DNA from: DASRQZ01 sp964571275
GTDB taxonomy: Bacteria; Myxococcota_A; Polyangia; Fen-1088
DNA: 64,000 nt
Direction of reading: 5' to 3'
NCBI GenBank assembly: GCA_964571275.1
Contig: CAZNCQ010000006.1
Coordinates: 11,005-75,004 of the forward strand
Shown: piece by piece, positions 1 through 8,502 of the stretch
Numbering within the stretch: the first letter of the stretch is position 1
How the letters are laid out: each line of letters begins with the position of its first letter
The notes under the pieces: model-generated
The model's database searches: none
Seen by the model: only the letters and a program-made list of their open reading frames with translations
Told to the model about the DNA's origin: nothing
Translations under genes and position numbers: made by a program

Positions 1-14
1 GTTCGGAAAGTCAT
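1..14 (-). CDS. 5' end of a leftward gene (partial)
   Basis: Only the first codons (Met-Thr-Phe-Arg) lie in the window; the rest runs off the left edge. The start is supported by a strong Shine-Dalgarno sequence (AGGAG) six bases upstream of the ATG on the minus strand, at about 21-25. The product cannot be identified. It is oriented like the P-type ATPase gene upstream of it but is separated from that gene by more than 330 bases, so it probably has its own promoter. Confidence 0.55.
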
Positions 15-27
15 GGGTATCTCCTCT

Positions 28-360
28 GGTTGATCGGAATGTCTGGTCGTCCGGAACGGACACGGAATCAAACTCTGCGGGGTCTGTTTCAGAAACCATC
101 GCGGGCGGCGCCTCGCGCCGATTGAAAAGGCGTCGATAAGAGATCGCCTTGTGCCGCGACAAACGTTACAGAGCGTCCGCTCGAGTTCGCGATGCGTCCG
201 TGCGCATCCGACCATCGATCTGCGCCCGGTCGTTCGTCGTCGCCCAACAACACCCCTCCGAAAAGCGCCCCCCCGGGTCGCGCCGCGAGAGTATACACGC
301 TTCCGGCGAAGGGGTCGTCGTCATGAACCGTCGAGGCGAGGAGATGCGCCCATGTCCGGA
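28..360. other. Intergenic stretch without a recognisable gene
   Basis: This stretch lies between the partial leftward gene and the 3' end of the P-type ATPase gene. Open frames here are Arg-rich, have no ribosome-binding site and resemble no family I know. It presumably holds the promoter of the leftward gene at the edge, but I see no convincing -35/-10 pair and no hairpin with a T-tract. Confidence 0.5.
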
Positions 361-2868
361 CTACAAGCGGGACCATCGCGACGGGACGAGCATGCGCCAC
401 CCGACGGCCAGGACGGCGCCCGCGAAGGGGATCAGCCAGGAGAGCGGACGGAGAGGCACGATGCTCATCAGCGCCGCCGCGGCCGGCGTGTACATCATGA
501 TCGGGAGGCTGATCGCGGCCGCGCCCCACACGATCCAGAAGCGCGGCGAGCGGGGCAGGATCGCGCTCGCACGTTCTGCCGAGGCGGCGCGCTCGGCGAG
601 GACGAGGATCTGGTAACCGATGATGAGGGTCGCGAGAGCGACGGCGCGGGCGTGGTCGGTCCCAGACCGCATATTCCACCAGAACACGGCGAACACGGCC
701 GCCGACAGCAAGAGGCCGGATAACGTCGATCGCAGCACGGCTGCTCTCGGCAACATGGGCGCGCGCGGATTCCGGGGCGGCCGGCGCATGAGGTCGCCCG
801 GCGCAGGATCACCCTGGAACAGCAGGGCGGAAACCGGGTGAACAATCAGCTCGAGCCAGATCAGGTGCAGCGGCATCAGCAGGAGGGGCAGGCCGACAAT
901 CGGAGGCATCAGCGCCAGCAGCACGATCGGGATGTGGAACGCGATCAGGTACAGGAACGCGCGCTGGATATCGAGGAAGATCTTCCGGCCGGCGCTGACC
1001 GCAGCGACGATCGAGGCGAAGTTGTCATCGAGCAGGACCAGGTCGGCCGCTGCCCGGGCGACGTCCGTCCCGCGCTGGCCCATGCTCACGCCGACGTCGG
1101 CTTGCCTGAGGGCCGGCGCATCGTTGATGCCGTCGCCCGTCATTGCGACGATCTCACCTTCAGCCTGCAGCGCCTCCACGATCATGTGCTTCTGCGCCGG
1201 CGAGATGCGGCAGAGGATGCTGGCGTCGGCGATGAGGCGTCGGCGCAGGCCGGCCGGCGCGGCCGCGAGCTGTTCGCCGCTCACGATCGCGTCGTCACGA
1301 TGAATGATGCCCGCGCTCTCGGTGATCGCATGAGCGGTGAGGGCATGATCGCCGGTGACGACCTTGATTCGAACGCCGGCCGCCTGGCACTCGCGGACCG
1401 CGCCCGGCACCTCGGGACGCATCGGGTCCCGAAAGCCGAGTAGCCCGACCACCGACAGGTTTCGCTCGTCGTCCCCTCGCGTGATGCCCGTTGGGTTCGG
1501 GTCGACGCGCTCCGCGACGGCGAGCACGCGGATGCCCTCGGACGCGAGCCGCGCGTGGAGTTGCTCGATCGCGGTCCGCTCGGCAACCGCTACGTCCGCG
1601 TGCTCGAGGATTCCTTCGAGCGCGCCTTTGGCGACCACCCGGATCGTCGGGCCCCCGCTCGCCGGCGACCAGACGTGCGACATGTGCTTGCCGATGGGAT
1701 CGAAATCGTGGTCCCGGACGAGACGCCAGTTCTCGATGAGCCGCTCGACGTCCATGCCTTGACGCGAGGCACGCGTCTCGATGGCCCGCTCCATGGGATC
1801 GCTCGGAGAAACCTCCGACGCGAGCACCGCCGCTGCCAGAAGCTCGCGCTCGGTCGTGTGGCCGAACGGGACCACCTGGTCCAACACGAACTGCCCCTTC
1901 GTGAGGGTCCCGGTCTTGTCGGTGCAGATGACGGTCGTCGAGCCCAGCGTCTCCACGCTGGCGAGGCGCCGCACCAGCACGCCCTGCTTCGTCAAGCGCC
2001 AGGCACCCACGCTGAGGAACAGCGTGAACACGAGCGGGAATTCTTCCGGGGCGGCCGACATCGCGATGCTGATCCCGCCGAGCAGGGATTGCCCCCAGCC
2101 GAGGCCGCGCAGCAGCCCGAGGCCAACCACCGCCGCGGCGACGACGGCGGCGATGACCGCGAGCTTCTTCACGAGCTGGCCGACGCGCCGTTGAAGCGGC
2201 GTGAGCGTCGTATCCGACGCCGCCACGAGGCGCGCGATCTCCCCGAACCGCGTCGCTCGCCCGGTCACGACGATCTCACCCTCGCCGTGGCCCGCCAGCA
2301 CCGTCGATCCGGCGAAGAATCGTCCGTCGGCCGGAGCTCGGTCGCCAGCCACCGTCAACTCGACGGTTTGCTTGCCCTGAGGCTCGGACTCGCCCGTCAG
2401 CGACGATTCGTCGATGGCGAGGTTCGCTGCCGACCGGACGACACCGTCCGCGTGAATGAACTCTCCTTCGGAGAGGACCAGGAGGTCGCCTGGCACGAGC
2501 TCCGCAGTGTCGATCGTCGTCTCGCAACCGTCCCGGATCACCCGCGCGCGCGGCGCCACACTGCGAGCCAGCCTTTTGAGCGCCGACCGCGAGCGCGCTT
2601 CGAGGAACACATCGACGCCGATCACCGGGACGAGCGCGCCCAACATCACGATCGCGTCTCGCGCCTCGCCGAGCAACCTGTAGACTCCGGCCGCGGCGAC
2701 GAGCATGATCGCCATGGGGTCGAGGAGGAGCGTGGCCGCATCCTTCAGCCAGGCCGCGCGCTCTCGGCTGACCAGCCTGTTTGGCCCGTGCTCGAGCAAG
2801 CGAGCGCGCGCTTCGTCCGTGGTCAGCCCACGGCTCCGCGCCGCCGCCGCCGGTTCGTTGATGGCCAT
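361..2868 (-). CDS. P-type cation-transporting ATPase
   Basis: Inner-membrane ATP-driven cation pump, about 835 aa. Visible in order: N-terminal cation-ATPase domain, actuator motif TGES (158-161), M4 motif PEEFPL (274-279), phosphorylation motif DKTGT (317-321), TGDGIND hinge motif, then C-terminal membrane helices. There is no heavy-metal CPC motif and no N-terminal metal-binding CxxC, so it is not a copper/zinc P1B pump. PEEFP replaces the PEGLP of classical P2 Ca2+ pumps, leaving ion specificity open (Ca2+, Mn2+ or monovalent). I chose the ATG at 2868 because AGGA precedes it by about 8 bases; an in-frame ATG also exists at 2886. The adenylate-kinase-like gene lies 100 bases upstream in the same orientation. 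Confidence 0.9.
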   Translation of the reverse strand: MAINEPAAAARSRGLTTDEARARLLEHGPNRLVSRERAAWLKDAATLLLDPMAIMLVAAAGVYRLLGEARDAIVMLGALVPVIGVDVFLEARSRSALKRLARSVAPRARVIRDGCETTIDTAELVPGDLLVLSEGEFIHADGVVRSAANLAIDESSLTGESEPQGKQTVELTVAGDRAPADGRFFAGSTVLAGHGEGEIVVTGRATRFGEIARLVAASDTTLTPLQRRVGQLVKKLAVIAAVVAAAVVGLGLLRGLGWGQSLLGGISIAMSAAPEEFPLVFTLFLSVGAWRLTKQGVLVRRLASVETLGSTTVICTDKTGTLTKGQFVLDQVVPFGHTTERELLAAAVLASEVSPSDPMERAIETRASRQGMDVERLIENWRLVRDHDFDPIGKHMSHVWSPASGGPTIRVVAKGALEGILEHADVAVAERTAIEQLHARLASEGIRVLAVAERVDPNPTGITRGDDERNLSVVGLLGFRDPMRPEVPGAVRECQAAGVRIKVVTGDHALTAHAITESAGIIHRDDAIVSGEQLAAAPAGLRRRLIADASILCRISPAQKHMIVEALQAEGEIVAMTGDGINDAPALRQADVGVSMGQRGTDVARAAADLVLLDDNFASIVAAVSAGRKIFLDIQRAFLYLIAFHIPIVLLALMPPIVGLPLLLMPLHLIWLELIVHPVSALLFQGDPAPGDLMRRPPRNPRAPMLPRAAVLRSTLSGLLLSAAVFAVFWWNMRSGTDHARAVALATLIIGYQILVLAERAASAERASAILPRSPRFWIVWGAAAISLPIMMYTPAAAALMSIVPLRPLSWLIPFAGAVLAVGWRMLVPSRWSRL

Positions 2869-2968
2869 CACCACACTTCCTGCCATGCGAACGAGGCGGA
2901 GTCCGACGAAGCGCTGTGGTGACCGGAAGACCGCGCCGCGCACACGCCAGCGCTCACAGCCATCCCCC

Positions 2969-4198
2969 TCAGTTCCCGCGCCTGATCTCGGGCGGGTGAA
3001 AATGGATCGCGAACGTGTGAGCCACGCGATCCTCGCACGCGATCACGCCGGTTTTCAGATCGACGCTGCGGGGCACCGGTGTGCGGCGCTCTTCGTAGAA
3101 CGCGTGATAGCCCCGCTCGGCGAGCGTGTCCAGCAGCATGTCGACCGAGGCCGGCTCTCGAAACAGAGGGCTGTCGGTCTTCACGATGCATCGCCCGGCG
3201 AGAGCGTGACGGACGATGACGGGCACGACCTCGTCCTCGATGAAGGTCGCGACCTCCCTGAACCTGGCGGGAGCGGCGTGCTCGTACGCGTCGAGGCGGC
3301 GCACCAGCTCCTGGCGAGCGTGGCGCGTCACCTCGGACACGAGGGGGATGTGGTGGATGATGTCGTACGTCTGATGGCCGAGCTCGAGGGAGCTCTGGTA
3401 CTGGAACTCCGCGATGATGCTGCGCTCGACGTCGGCCAGCGCAGCGTCCGCGTTGATGAAGTGGTAGTGGAAGTGACGGCGCAGGCTCGTGAGCGCCTCG
3501 TACGTGCGTTCCTTGAACGTGCGGTACCGGTTGCGCGCCAGCTGCTCGTCGACGTCGGTGGGACGCAGCTGGACGAGATCGCCCACGCCCGTTCGCTGGA
3601 CCTGCTCGTTATGGGCGAGGATCTCGTGTCCGCGCCGGAGCTGCCGCTCGATCGACGTCTGCTCGCCGACGAAGAGCACGGTGATGCGGAAGATCGGACG
3701 CCGGAAGCGCATGCCGAGAGGCGTCCCCCAGTACTTCGCGCGCAGCTGCATGATCTGGTCGTGCAGCAACTTGACGGCCTCGGCCTGGACGCCCGTGCGA
3801 GGGAATCCGTCGATGACGACGCCGGTCTGATACTGGGGCTCGAGCACCTCGCGCAGCAGTGCCTGGATGACCTCCCGGTCACCGACGAACTGGCCGCGAT
3901 CCTTGAGCGCGCGCATGGCCGGTGTTTCGAGCAGATCGCTGACCACGATCGGTGGCGCGGTCAGCCCTCGCTCGCGCAGGATGAACGGTGTGTTGGTGCC
4001 CTTGCCCGACCCAGGAGCGCCGCCCAGCCACATGATCTCCTTGGGGAAGGCCATCCCCTCGAGCCCGCGTTCCTGGACCAGCTGGTTCCAGACTTGCTCG
4101 AAGATCAAGGGCGCGTCTTTGATCTCGAGCTCGGGCCCGGCGGTGCGGCCCGCGGCGACGTCGGCGACCCCGTGCGGCTGGGATTTTTCTTCGGACAT
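2969..4198 (-). CDS. Adenylate kinase-family nucleoside monophosphate kinase with C-terminal extension
   Basis: P-loop kinase expected to transfer phosphate between ATP and a nucleoside monophosphate in the cytoplasm. Walker A GGAPGSGKGT lies near 59-68 and the adenylate-kinase signature DGFPRT near 128. At 409 aa it is nearly twice the usual 190-220 aa. A 50-residue N-terminal lead precedes the P-loop, and about 120 residues after the kinase core form an extra Arg/Glu-rich domain of unknown role. No clear ribosome-binding site is seen. It may be cotranscribed with the ATPase gene 100 bases downstream. The kinase family is clear; the true substrate is not, and it is unlikely to be the cell's housekeeping Adk. 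Confidence 0.8.
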   Translation of the reverse strand: MSEEKSQPHGVADVAAGRTAGPELEIKDAPLIFEQVWNQLVQERGLEGMAFPKEIMWLGGAPGSGKGTNTPFILRERGLTAPPIVVSDLLETPAMRALKDRGQFVGDREVIQALLREVLEPQYQTGVVIDGFPRTGVQAEAVKLLHDQIMQLRAKYWGTPLGMRFRRPIFRITVLFVGEQTSIERQLRRGHEILAHNEQVQRTGVGDLVQLRPTDVDEQLARNRYRTFKERTYEALTSLRRHFHYHFINADAALADVERSIIAEFQYQSSLELGHQTYDIIHHIPLVSEVTRHARQELVRRLDAYEHAAPARFREVATFIEDEVVPVIVRHALAGRCIVKTDSPLFREPASVDMLLDTLAERGYHAFYEERRTPVPRSVDLKTGVIACEDRVAHTFAIHFHPPEIRRGN

Positions 4199-4258
4199 GG
4201 CTGGGCAGGTTAGGAAATGCGCGACACCGGGTCGAGCCCGATCGCGCTCGCGACGCGC

Positions 4259-5170
4259 TCAGAAGTATCCGGTCGCGCCGATCGCCCCAACCGTGATGGG
4301 CGCCATGATGGCGGCACCGGCCGGCGTGGGGTGAACGCCGTCGGCGGTGTCGGCGGTGTTGGTCGGATCGAAGGTACTGTCGTAGTGGTCGATGATGTAA
4401 ATCGGCGAGGTCGCCGTCGAGTTGGTCGACGCCCAGCTCGGCGTCAGCGCGGCGGCCAGTGCTCCCACGTTGGCGAGACAGGTCGTGCAACCGGCTGGAC
4501 TCAGCTTGATGATCTTCGAGACGAAGAAGATGACGTTCGGGTTCTGCTTGCGGAACTCGGCGATCACGGCGAGATAGGCCGACAGGATCGTCGAGGTGCC
4601 GATGCCGTCCCAGACATCGTTGGTTCCGTAGTGCATGAGAACGATGTCGGGCTTCTCGGCGGCCCAGCTTTGCAACTCGGCGTAGCTTCCGCACCCGGTG
4701 GTCTTCGTGCAAGCAGAGCGAGTGCTGTCCTGGGGAAGGTACGTCACGCCGTAGCCCGCGTGTCCCTCGTCCTTGACCGAGCTCGGGGCGCCGGCCAGGC
4801 AGGACTGGTTCGTGGTCTCCATCCCCACGAACTGGAAGTTGGTGTGACCGCCTGCCTGCAGTTGCTGGTACGTGGCCTGAGGGTAGCAGGTCGACTCGGT
4901 CACCGAATCGCCCAGCATCATGACATTCCAGACCCCGGTGTGGTTGGTCCCTCCAACCCCGGGAGCGCCACCGGTTGCCGCCATTCCGCCCGCGCCAACC
5001 GCTCCGCCGGATCCCGTCGCGCCGCCGCTCGACGCGTCGCCGGCCGGCGAACCACCCGCGCCCGAGCCACCGGTTCCCGAGCTTCCCGAACCAGGCCCGC
5101 TACTGCAGGCCGCGGCGAGGACGAGCGCCCCAGCGAGCGAGATGTACGACAGGGAGAGACGGCATGTCAT
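4259..5170 (-). CDS. SGNH/GDSL-type hydrolase lipoprotein
   Basis: Exported lipoprotein, 303 aa. A short signal peptide ends in a lipobox with the lipidated Cys at 22, followed by a 50-residue Gly/Ala/Ser spacer typical of myxobacterial lipoproteins. The hydrolase domain shows block I GDS (87-89), block III GTND (near 168) and block V DGVHP near the C-terminus, so the Ser-Asp-His machinery looks intact. Such proteins are esterases or carbohydrate deacetylases at the cell surface; the substrate cannot be read from the sequence. A GGAGG motif about 10 bases before the ATG supports the start. Several Cys pairs in the catalytic domain fit an extracytoplasmic location. Confidence 0.88.
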   Translation of the reverse strand: MTCRLSLSYISLAGALVLAAACSSGPGSGSSGTGGSGAGGSPAGDASSGGATGSGGAVGAGGMAATGGAPGVGGTNHTGVWNVMMLGDSVTESTCYPQATYQQLQAGGHTNFQFVGMETTNQSCLAGAPSSVKDEGHAGYGVTYLPQDSTRSACTKTTGCGSYAELQSWAAEKPDIVLMHYGTNDVWDGIGTSTILSAYLAVIAEFRKQNPNVIFFVSKIIKLSPAGCTTCLANVGALAAALTPSWASTNSTATSPIYIIDHYDSTFDPTNTADTADGVHPTPAGAAIMAPITVGAIGATGYF

Positions 5171-5233
5171 GGGATGAAGACCTCCAAGGCCGCGATGATC
5201 GCATCATCTGACGAAAGGGAGAAGTCTCCCCCG

Positions 5234-5698
5234 TCAGTACTCGGCCTTGATCACGAAGTACGATCCTCGGATGGTACCGGCCAGCTTCGACTTCTGCCTC
5301 GCAAACTTGAAGCGGGGCGCGAGCTCGGCGGGGATTTCCATCCCGTCGGAGAGCTTGAATCCGACGGCCCGCTTCTTCTCGTCATCGATCGTGTACATCA
5401 CGTTGATCGAGAGGCCGCTCTCGTAGAACACGTACGCGATGCGGATGTTCTCGACCTGAAACTCCGTCGCCTCGAGGGGGCGGGACTGGATGACGAGGTC
5501 GCGTTCCTCTTTCAGGATGCGGTGGACCCAATCGATCGTCTTTCCGGCCGTGCTCGCCGGTTCGACCGCGAAGACGTGGCGATATTTGTTCTTGAAATAG
5601 CGAGCCTCGTTGGCGCGCAAGCCCGCGAGCGCGCTCGCCACCGGGGACGACTCGAGCCCGACCGTCGACACGTTGCTGAAGTCCACTTCGTATGCCAT
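5234..5698 (-). CDS. Hypothetical protein, 154 aa
   Basis: Soluble protein with mixed charge, no signal peptide and no membrane segment. I do not recognise a family. The ATG at 5698 is preceded by a good GAGGAG motif, so I prefer it over a longer in-frame start. The sequence alternates hydrophobic and charged residues like a beta-rich domain and ends RGSYFVIKAEY. It stands alone between the SGNH lipoprotein gene and a broken AraC fragment, so context does not suggest a role. Confidence 0.7.
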   Translation of the reverse strand: MAYEVDFSNVSTVGLESSPVASALAGLRANEARYFKNKYRHVFAVEPASTAGKTIDWVHRILKEERDLVIQSRPLEATEFQVENIRIAYVFYESGLSINVMYTIDDEKKRAVGFKLSDGMEIPAELAPRFKFARQKSKLAGTIRGSYFVIKAEY

Positions 5699-5788
5699 GG
5701 CGCTCCTCTCGGTCCGGCTCGACTGCCGGTCTGCGCTGAATGTAGCCGGCACGTCGACGGCCTGAAAAGCGCTTTGGAAGGCTCCGCG

Positions 5789-5959
5789 TTAGCCGACCGA
5801 CGGAGCCGCGGGGAGCTCGCCGAGGAGCACGCGCGGCGTCAAGCCCGCGAGCGCGCGGAACTCGGCGACGAGGTGCGCCTGGTCGCAGTCGCCGGCGGCG
5901 CCGAGCGCTTCCTCCTCGCGCTCGAAGGTCTCGACGTGCGCGTGCTTCGGCTGCCCTTT
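5789..5959 (-). pseudogene. Remnant of an AraC-family regulator (C-terminal end)
   Basis: Translating the minus strand ending at the TAA at 5789 gives a stretch matching the end of the second helix-turn-helix of AraC regulators: AAGDCDQAHLVAEFRALAG followed by LTP, the usual 'DQAHLxREFRxLxGxTP' signature. An in-frame stop lies just upstream at 5960-5962, and no start codon, first HTH or sensor domain is present in any frame. This is therefore a decayed 3' fragment of about 57 codons. Confidence rests on the motif alone. Confidence 0.6.
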
Positions 5960-6103
5960 TTATGGCGACGGCGATCCGCACATCGCGGAGGCGATCCCGA
6001 TGATGCGCGACGCAGACGCGATCGCCGCTGGCGCATAGATAGACGAGCATCCCTCGGTGACGCGGCGCTTGACTCAGGCCTCGGCGACGATGAAAAATGG
6101 CTT

Positions 6104-6757
6104 ATGATCGAGGCGAAGCTCCTTGTTGGTAGGTTCTTGCAGATCACCACCGCGCCCACGAGGCCCATGCGCGGCGTGCCTCCCATCTTTGACATCGTCG
6201 TATGTCCTCCGTTGACGATCCAGGAGTCGACCCGGTTTGCGGGTCCCCTCGGCGGTCACTTCGGCCAAAAGGCGAGCGCCGTGGTTCCGGGCGCAAACCC
6301 AAACCCAGGCAAGATTCACCGCAACCTGAAATGGTTGCCGTATTACGAGGGTGATATTTCGGCAACGACCCAGACCTGCGACGTCCTCACCGGCCCCATG
6401 TCTGGCTGCCCACTGGTTCGTTATCTACATGCGGGTCAAATCCACGTCGGACACATAGGCACCGTCCTCGGCCAGGTTGCCGTGAACGCCGCTGTGACGG
6501 GTCTTTGGAATGCTTTCGCCCTGGCAAATCCGGGCAGCGTTCTCGGAGGGTTCAATCCGTTTGGTGCCGGCGTTCCCTTGCCTCCGGCGGCCATTGGACA
6601 GGACAGTGTCGCCCGGATCTGGGGCCTCATCACCACGGCCGGAGGGTTCTTCTCGGTCCAGGTCTACCAGCAGCTCAATCAGGCCAACTACTACCGGGTG
6701 GCGGCCGTCCACGCGGTGCCGTCGATGACGTTGGCCCAGCTTCAGGCTCTTCACTAG
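6104..6757 (+). CDS. Hypothetical protein with SGC...H motif; possible CNF/BLF1-like fold
   Basis: Unknown protein of about 217 aa. The coding sequence is visibly less GC-rich than its neighbours, especially 6090-6560, which suggests transfer. No signal peptide or clear ribosome-binding site is seen, and the start could also be an ATG near 6164. Residues 95-120 hold the striking run GPMSGCPLVRYLHAGQ followed by IHVGHIGT, with Cys102 and His114/His117. A '(L/M)SGC ... H' arrangement with similar spacing is the catalytic signature of CNF1/BLF1-type glutamine deamidases, so a deamidase- or papain-like fold is a guess. The gene ends convergently with the MNIO operon, the two stops sharing CTAG (6754-6757). 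Confidence 0.6.
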   Translation: MIEAKLLVGRFLQITTAPTRPMRGVPPIFDIVVCPPLTIQESTRFAGPLGGHFGQKASAVVPGANPNPGKIHRNLKWLPYYEGDISATTQTCDVLTGPMSGCPLVRYLHAGQIHVGHIGTVLGQVAVNAAVTGLWNAFALANPGSVLGGFNPFGAGVPLPPAAIGQDSVARIWGLITTAGGFFSVQVYQQLNQANYYRVAAVHAVPSMTLAQLQALH

Positions 6758-7545
6758 CGTCGCGCCGTGGATCGCGGTCGTTGGGCGACGTCCAGGACCC
6801 GCTCGGCGACCAGCACCTGCAACGTCGCCCGCTCGTGTCCGGCGGTGCGCAGCGCCGCGACACAGACCGGTGTCGCGCACGTCGCCCAGATCTGAACCTC
6901 GCCGGCCTCGGCCTCGCGCAGGACGCCGGAGATGGCGGGCGCGAGCAGCACTTCGATCTCCCCTTCCGCGTCGGGCACCAGTCGCGCCGCCGTCACGTCG
7001 TCGGCGGAGCCTGCTCCCGCGTTCATTGCGGCCGCGACGGAGGTCGGCACGCGCAGCAGCGTCGCATCCTCACCGCGGACCAAGGCGGTGTCATCGCTGA
7101 GCGAGGCCGGATCGGTCGTCTGCGCCGGTGCTCGCTGCGCACGCTGAACGGCTTGCTCGATCCGGCAGATGACCGCGGTCGTCGAGCCCGCGGGAACCTG
7201 CCCGGCAATGTAATCGAGCAGGACGTCCGCCTCGGTGGCGAAGAACGACTCCGTGCCTCCGCCACGCTCGACCCAGCCCTTGACCAGGGTCCGCCGTTCG
7301 TGCGGCGGCAAGGTTCCGAGGGTCACCCGGGCCGCGTTCAACGTCCGCAGCTCGCACCACGACCGTTGCACCTCGACCATGAATCGAAATCCGGGGTTGC
7401 CCGACAAGCGATGGAAGAACGCGGCTTCCCGCGCGGACAGGGCGGGGGCGGACTCGTCCGACGGGCGTGCCTCGAGATCCTCCAGCGCCGGAATGCGCCG
7501 TTCGCGAACCGCCGTTCCGAGGAGCCTCTGAAACCGGCTCAGCAT
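6754..7545 (-). CDS. MNIO partner protein (DUF2063/BufC/MbnC-like)
   Basis: Soluble 263-aa protein, third in a coupled operon. Its ATG overlaps the 3' end of the DUF692 gene by 7 bases. DUF692 (MNIO) enzymes are commonly encoded with a partner of this size that presents the substrate peptide (MbnC, BufC, or DUF2063 'putative DNA-binding' proteins). The N-terminal LxxFQxLL-type helix and Trp/Phe-rich central helices fit that group, but I assign it mainly from context. Its function would be delivery of the peptide substrate to the oxidative enzyme, not DNA binding. The C-terminal 60 residues hold two Cys. Confidence 0.6.
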   Translation of the reverse strand: MLSRFQRLLGTAVRERRIPALEDLEARPSDESAPALSAREAAFFHRLSGNPGFRFMVEVQRSWCELRTLNAARVTLGTLPPHERRTLVKGWVERGGGTESFFATEADVLLDYIAGQVPAGSTTAVICRIEQAVQRAQRAPAQTTDPASLSDDTALVRGEDATLLRVPTSVAAAMNAGAGSADDVTAARLVPDAEGEIEVLLAPAISGVLREAEAGEVQIWATCATPVCVAALRTAGHERATLQVLVAERVLDVAQRPRSTARR

Positions 7546-8501
7546 TCGGCGGTTCCGCGCGCAACGATCACGTCGGCTCCCGATCGGCGTCGATACCGGT
7601 GCCAGATCTCCCGCGCGCGTTCGAGCTCCCGGCCGATCAGCTTCGGCCCCAGGCGGGGAGCCGCTTCGTCGAGCACCTCGAACACCACGCCCGCGACGTT
7701 CGGTGCTCGGGGCAACACGTCTTCCAGCAGTCTCCAGACCGGCTCAGGAACGCCGGCGTTATGGCCGTCCATGTAGAACCCATCCCGCCAGGAGCCCCCG
7801 GCCACGTGAATCTCCAGCACGCGTTCGAGCCGCACACCCTGGAGAAGACTCGCGACGTCGATGCCGAAGTTGACCGCATTGCAATACAGGTTGTGCAAGT
7901 CCAGCAGCTGCCAGCAGCGGCCCCGTTCGACGATCGCGTTCATGAGGCCGATCTCCCCCTGGATCTCGTCGTCGAATGGAAGATCGAACAGGTAGTGCGC
8001 GGGGTTCTCGAGCAGGAAAGGGACGCCGTACCGATCGCAAAGCCCCGCCGCCCGCGGCGCCACCAGGTCGACGGCCTCGCGCGTGCTCGGCAGCGGCAGC
8101 GGAACACCGACGGACACGAAGTCCCGCGTCGAGGCCCCCGCCGGGCAGGCAGGCGGGACGGTTTGAAAGCCAAGGTGCTCGCTGTGCCATTGAAATGGCC
8201 ACATCTTCCAGAACCGATCGAGCATGTCGATGTAAGCGTCGTTCCAGCCTTCGGCGGAGCCGATTGAAAGCTCCACGCCGTGGATCACAATCTGCAAACC
8301 GTCGCACGTCTGGCGAGCCCGCTCGACGTGCGACGGGATCAGATCCAACGCTCTTTGTCCCCCTACCCGACGCTCGCGGCACAGCGACTCCGGCGTGACC
8401 TCGACGAAGTCGATCAATCCGGAGCGATAGATCTCCGGTGGAAGGTCAGCGATGTACGGGAAGCCGACGCCGCTGATGGAGATGGAGGACGCGTTCACCA
8501 T
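7539..8501 (-). CDS. DUF692 family multinuclear non-heme iron oxidative enzyme (MNIO)
   Basis: TIM-barrel iron enzyme, 320 aa, of the family that modifies Cys or other residues in ribosomally made peptides (MbnB, TglH, BufB). The family opening (SGVGFPYI), His/Glu motifs IHGVELSIGS, WHSEHLGF, LENPAHY, DLHNLYCN and IHVAGGSW, and DGHN near the end supply the metal ligands expected for a di/tri-iron site. The ATG at 8501 lies one base after the stop of the 71-aa gene and the 3' end overlaps the partner gene, so all three are translationally coupled. Family assignment is firm; the reaction and substrate are inferred from relatives. Confidence 0.88.
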   Translation of the reverse strand: MVNASSISISGVGFPYIADLPPEIYRSGLIDFVEVTPESLCRERRVGGQRALDLIPSHVERARQTCDGLQIVIHGVELSIGSAEGWNDAYIDMLDRFWKMWPFQWHSEHLGFQTVPPACPAGASTRDFVSVGVPLPLPSTREAVDLVAPRAAGLCDRYGVPFLLENPAHYLFDLPFDDEIQGEIGLMNAIVERGRCWQLLDLHNLYCNAVNFGIDVASLLQGVRLERVLEIHVAGGSWRDGFYMDGHNAGVPEPVWRLLEDVLPRAPNVAGVVFEVLDEAAPRLGPKLIGRELERAREIWHRYRRRSGADVIVARGTAEC

Positions 8502-8502
8502 C

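Noticed and set aside
1555..2922. 455-codon plus-strand frame opposite the P-type ATPase
   Set aside because: Antisense shadow; the ATPase motifs are unambiguous on the minus strand.
4217..6757. Very long plus-strand open frame covering several minus-strand genes
   Set aside because: The first 630 codons are an Arg/Gly-rich antisense reading of the SGNH and hypothetical genes. Only the 3' part from about 6104 has gene-like composition and is annotated.
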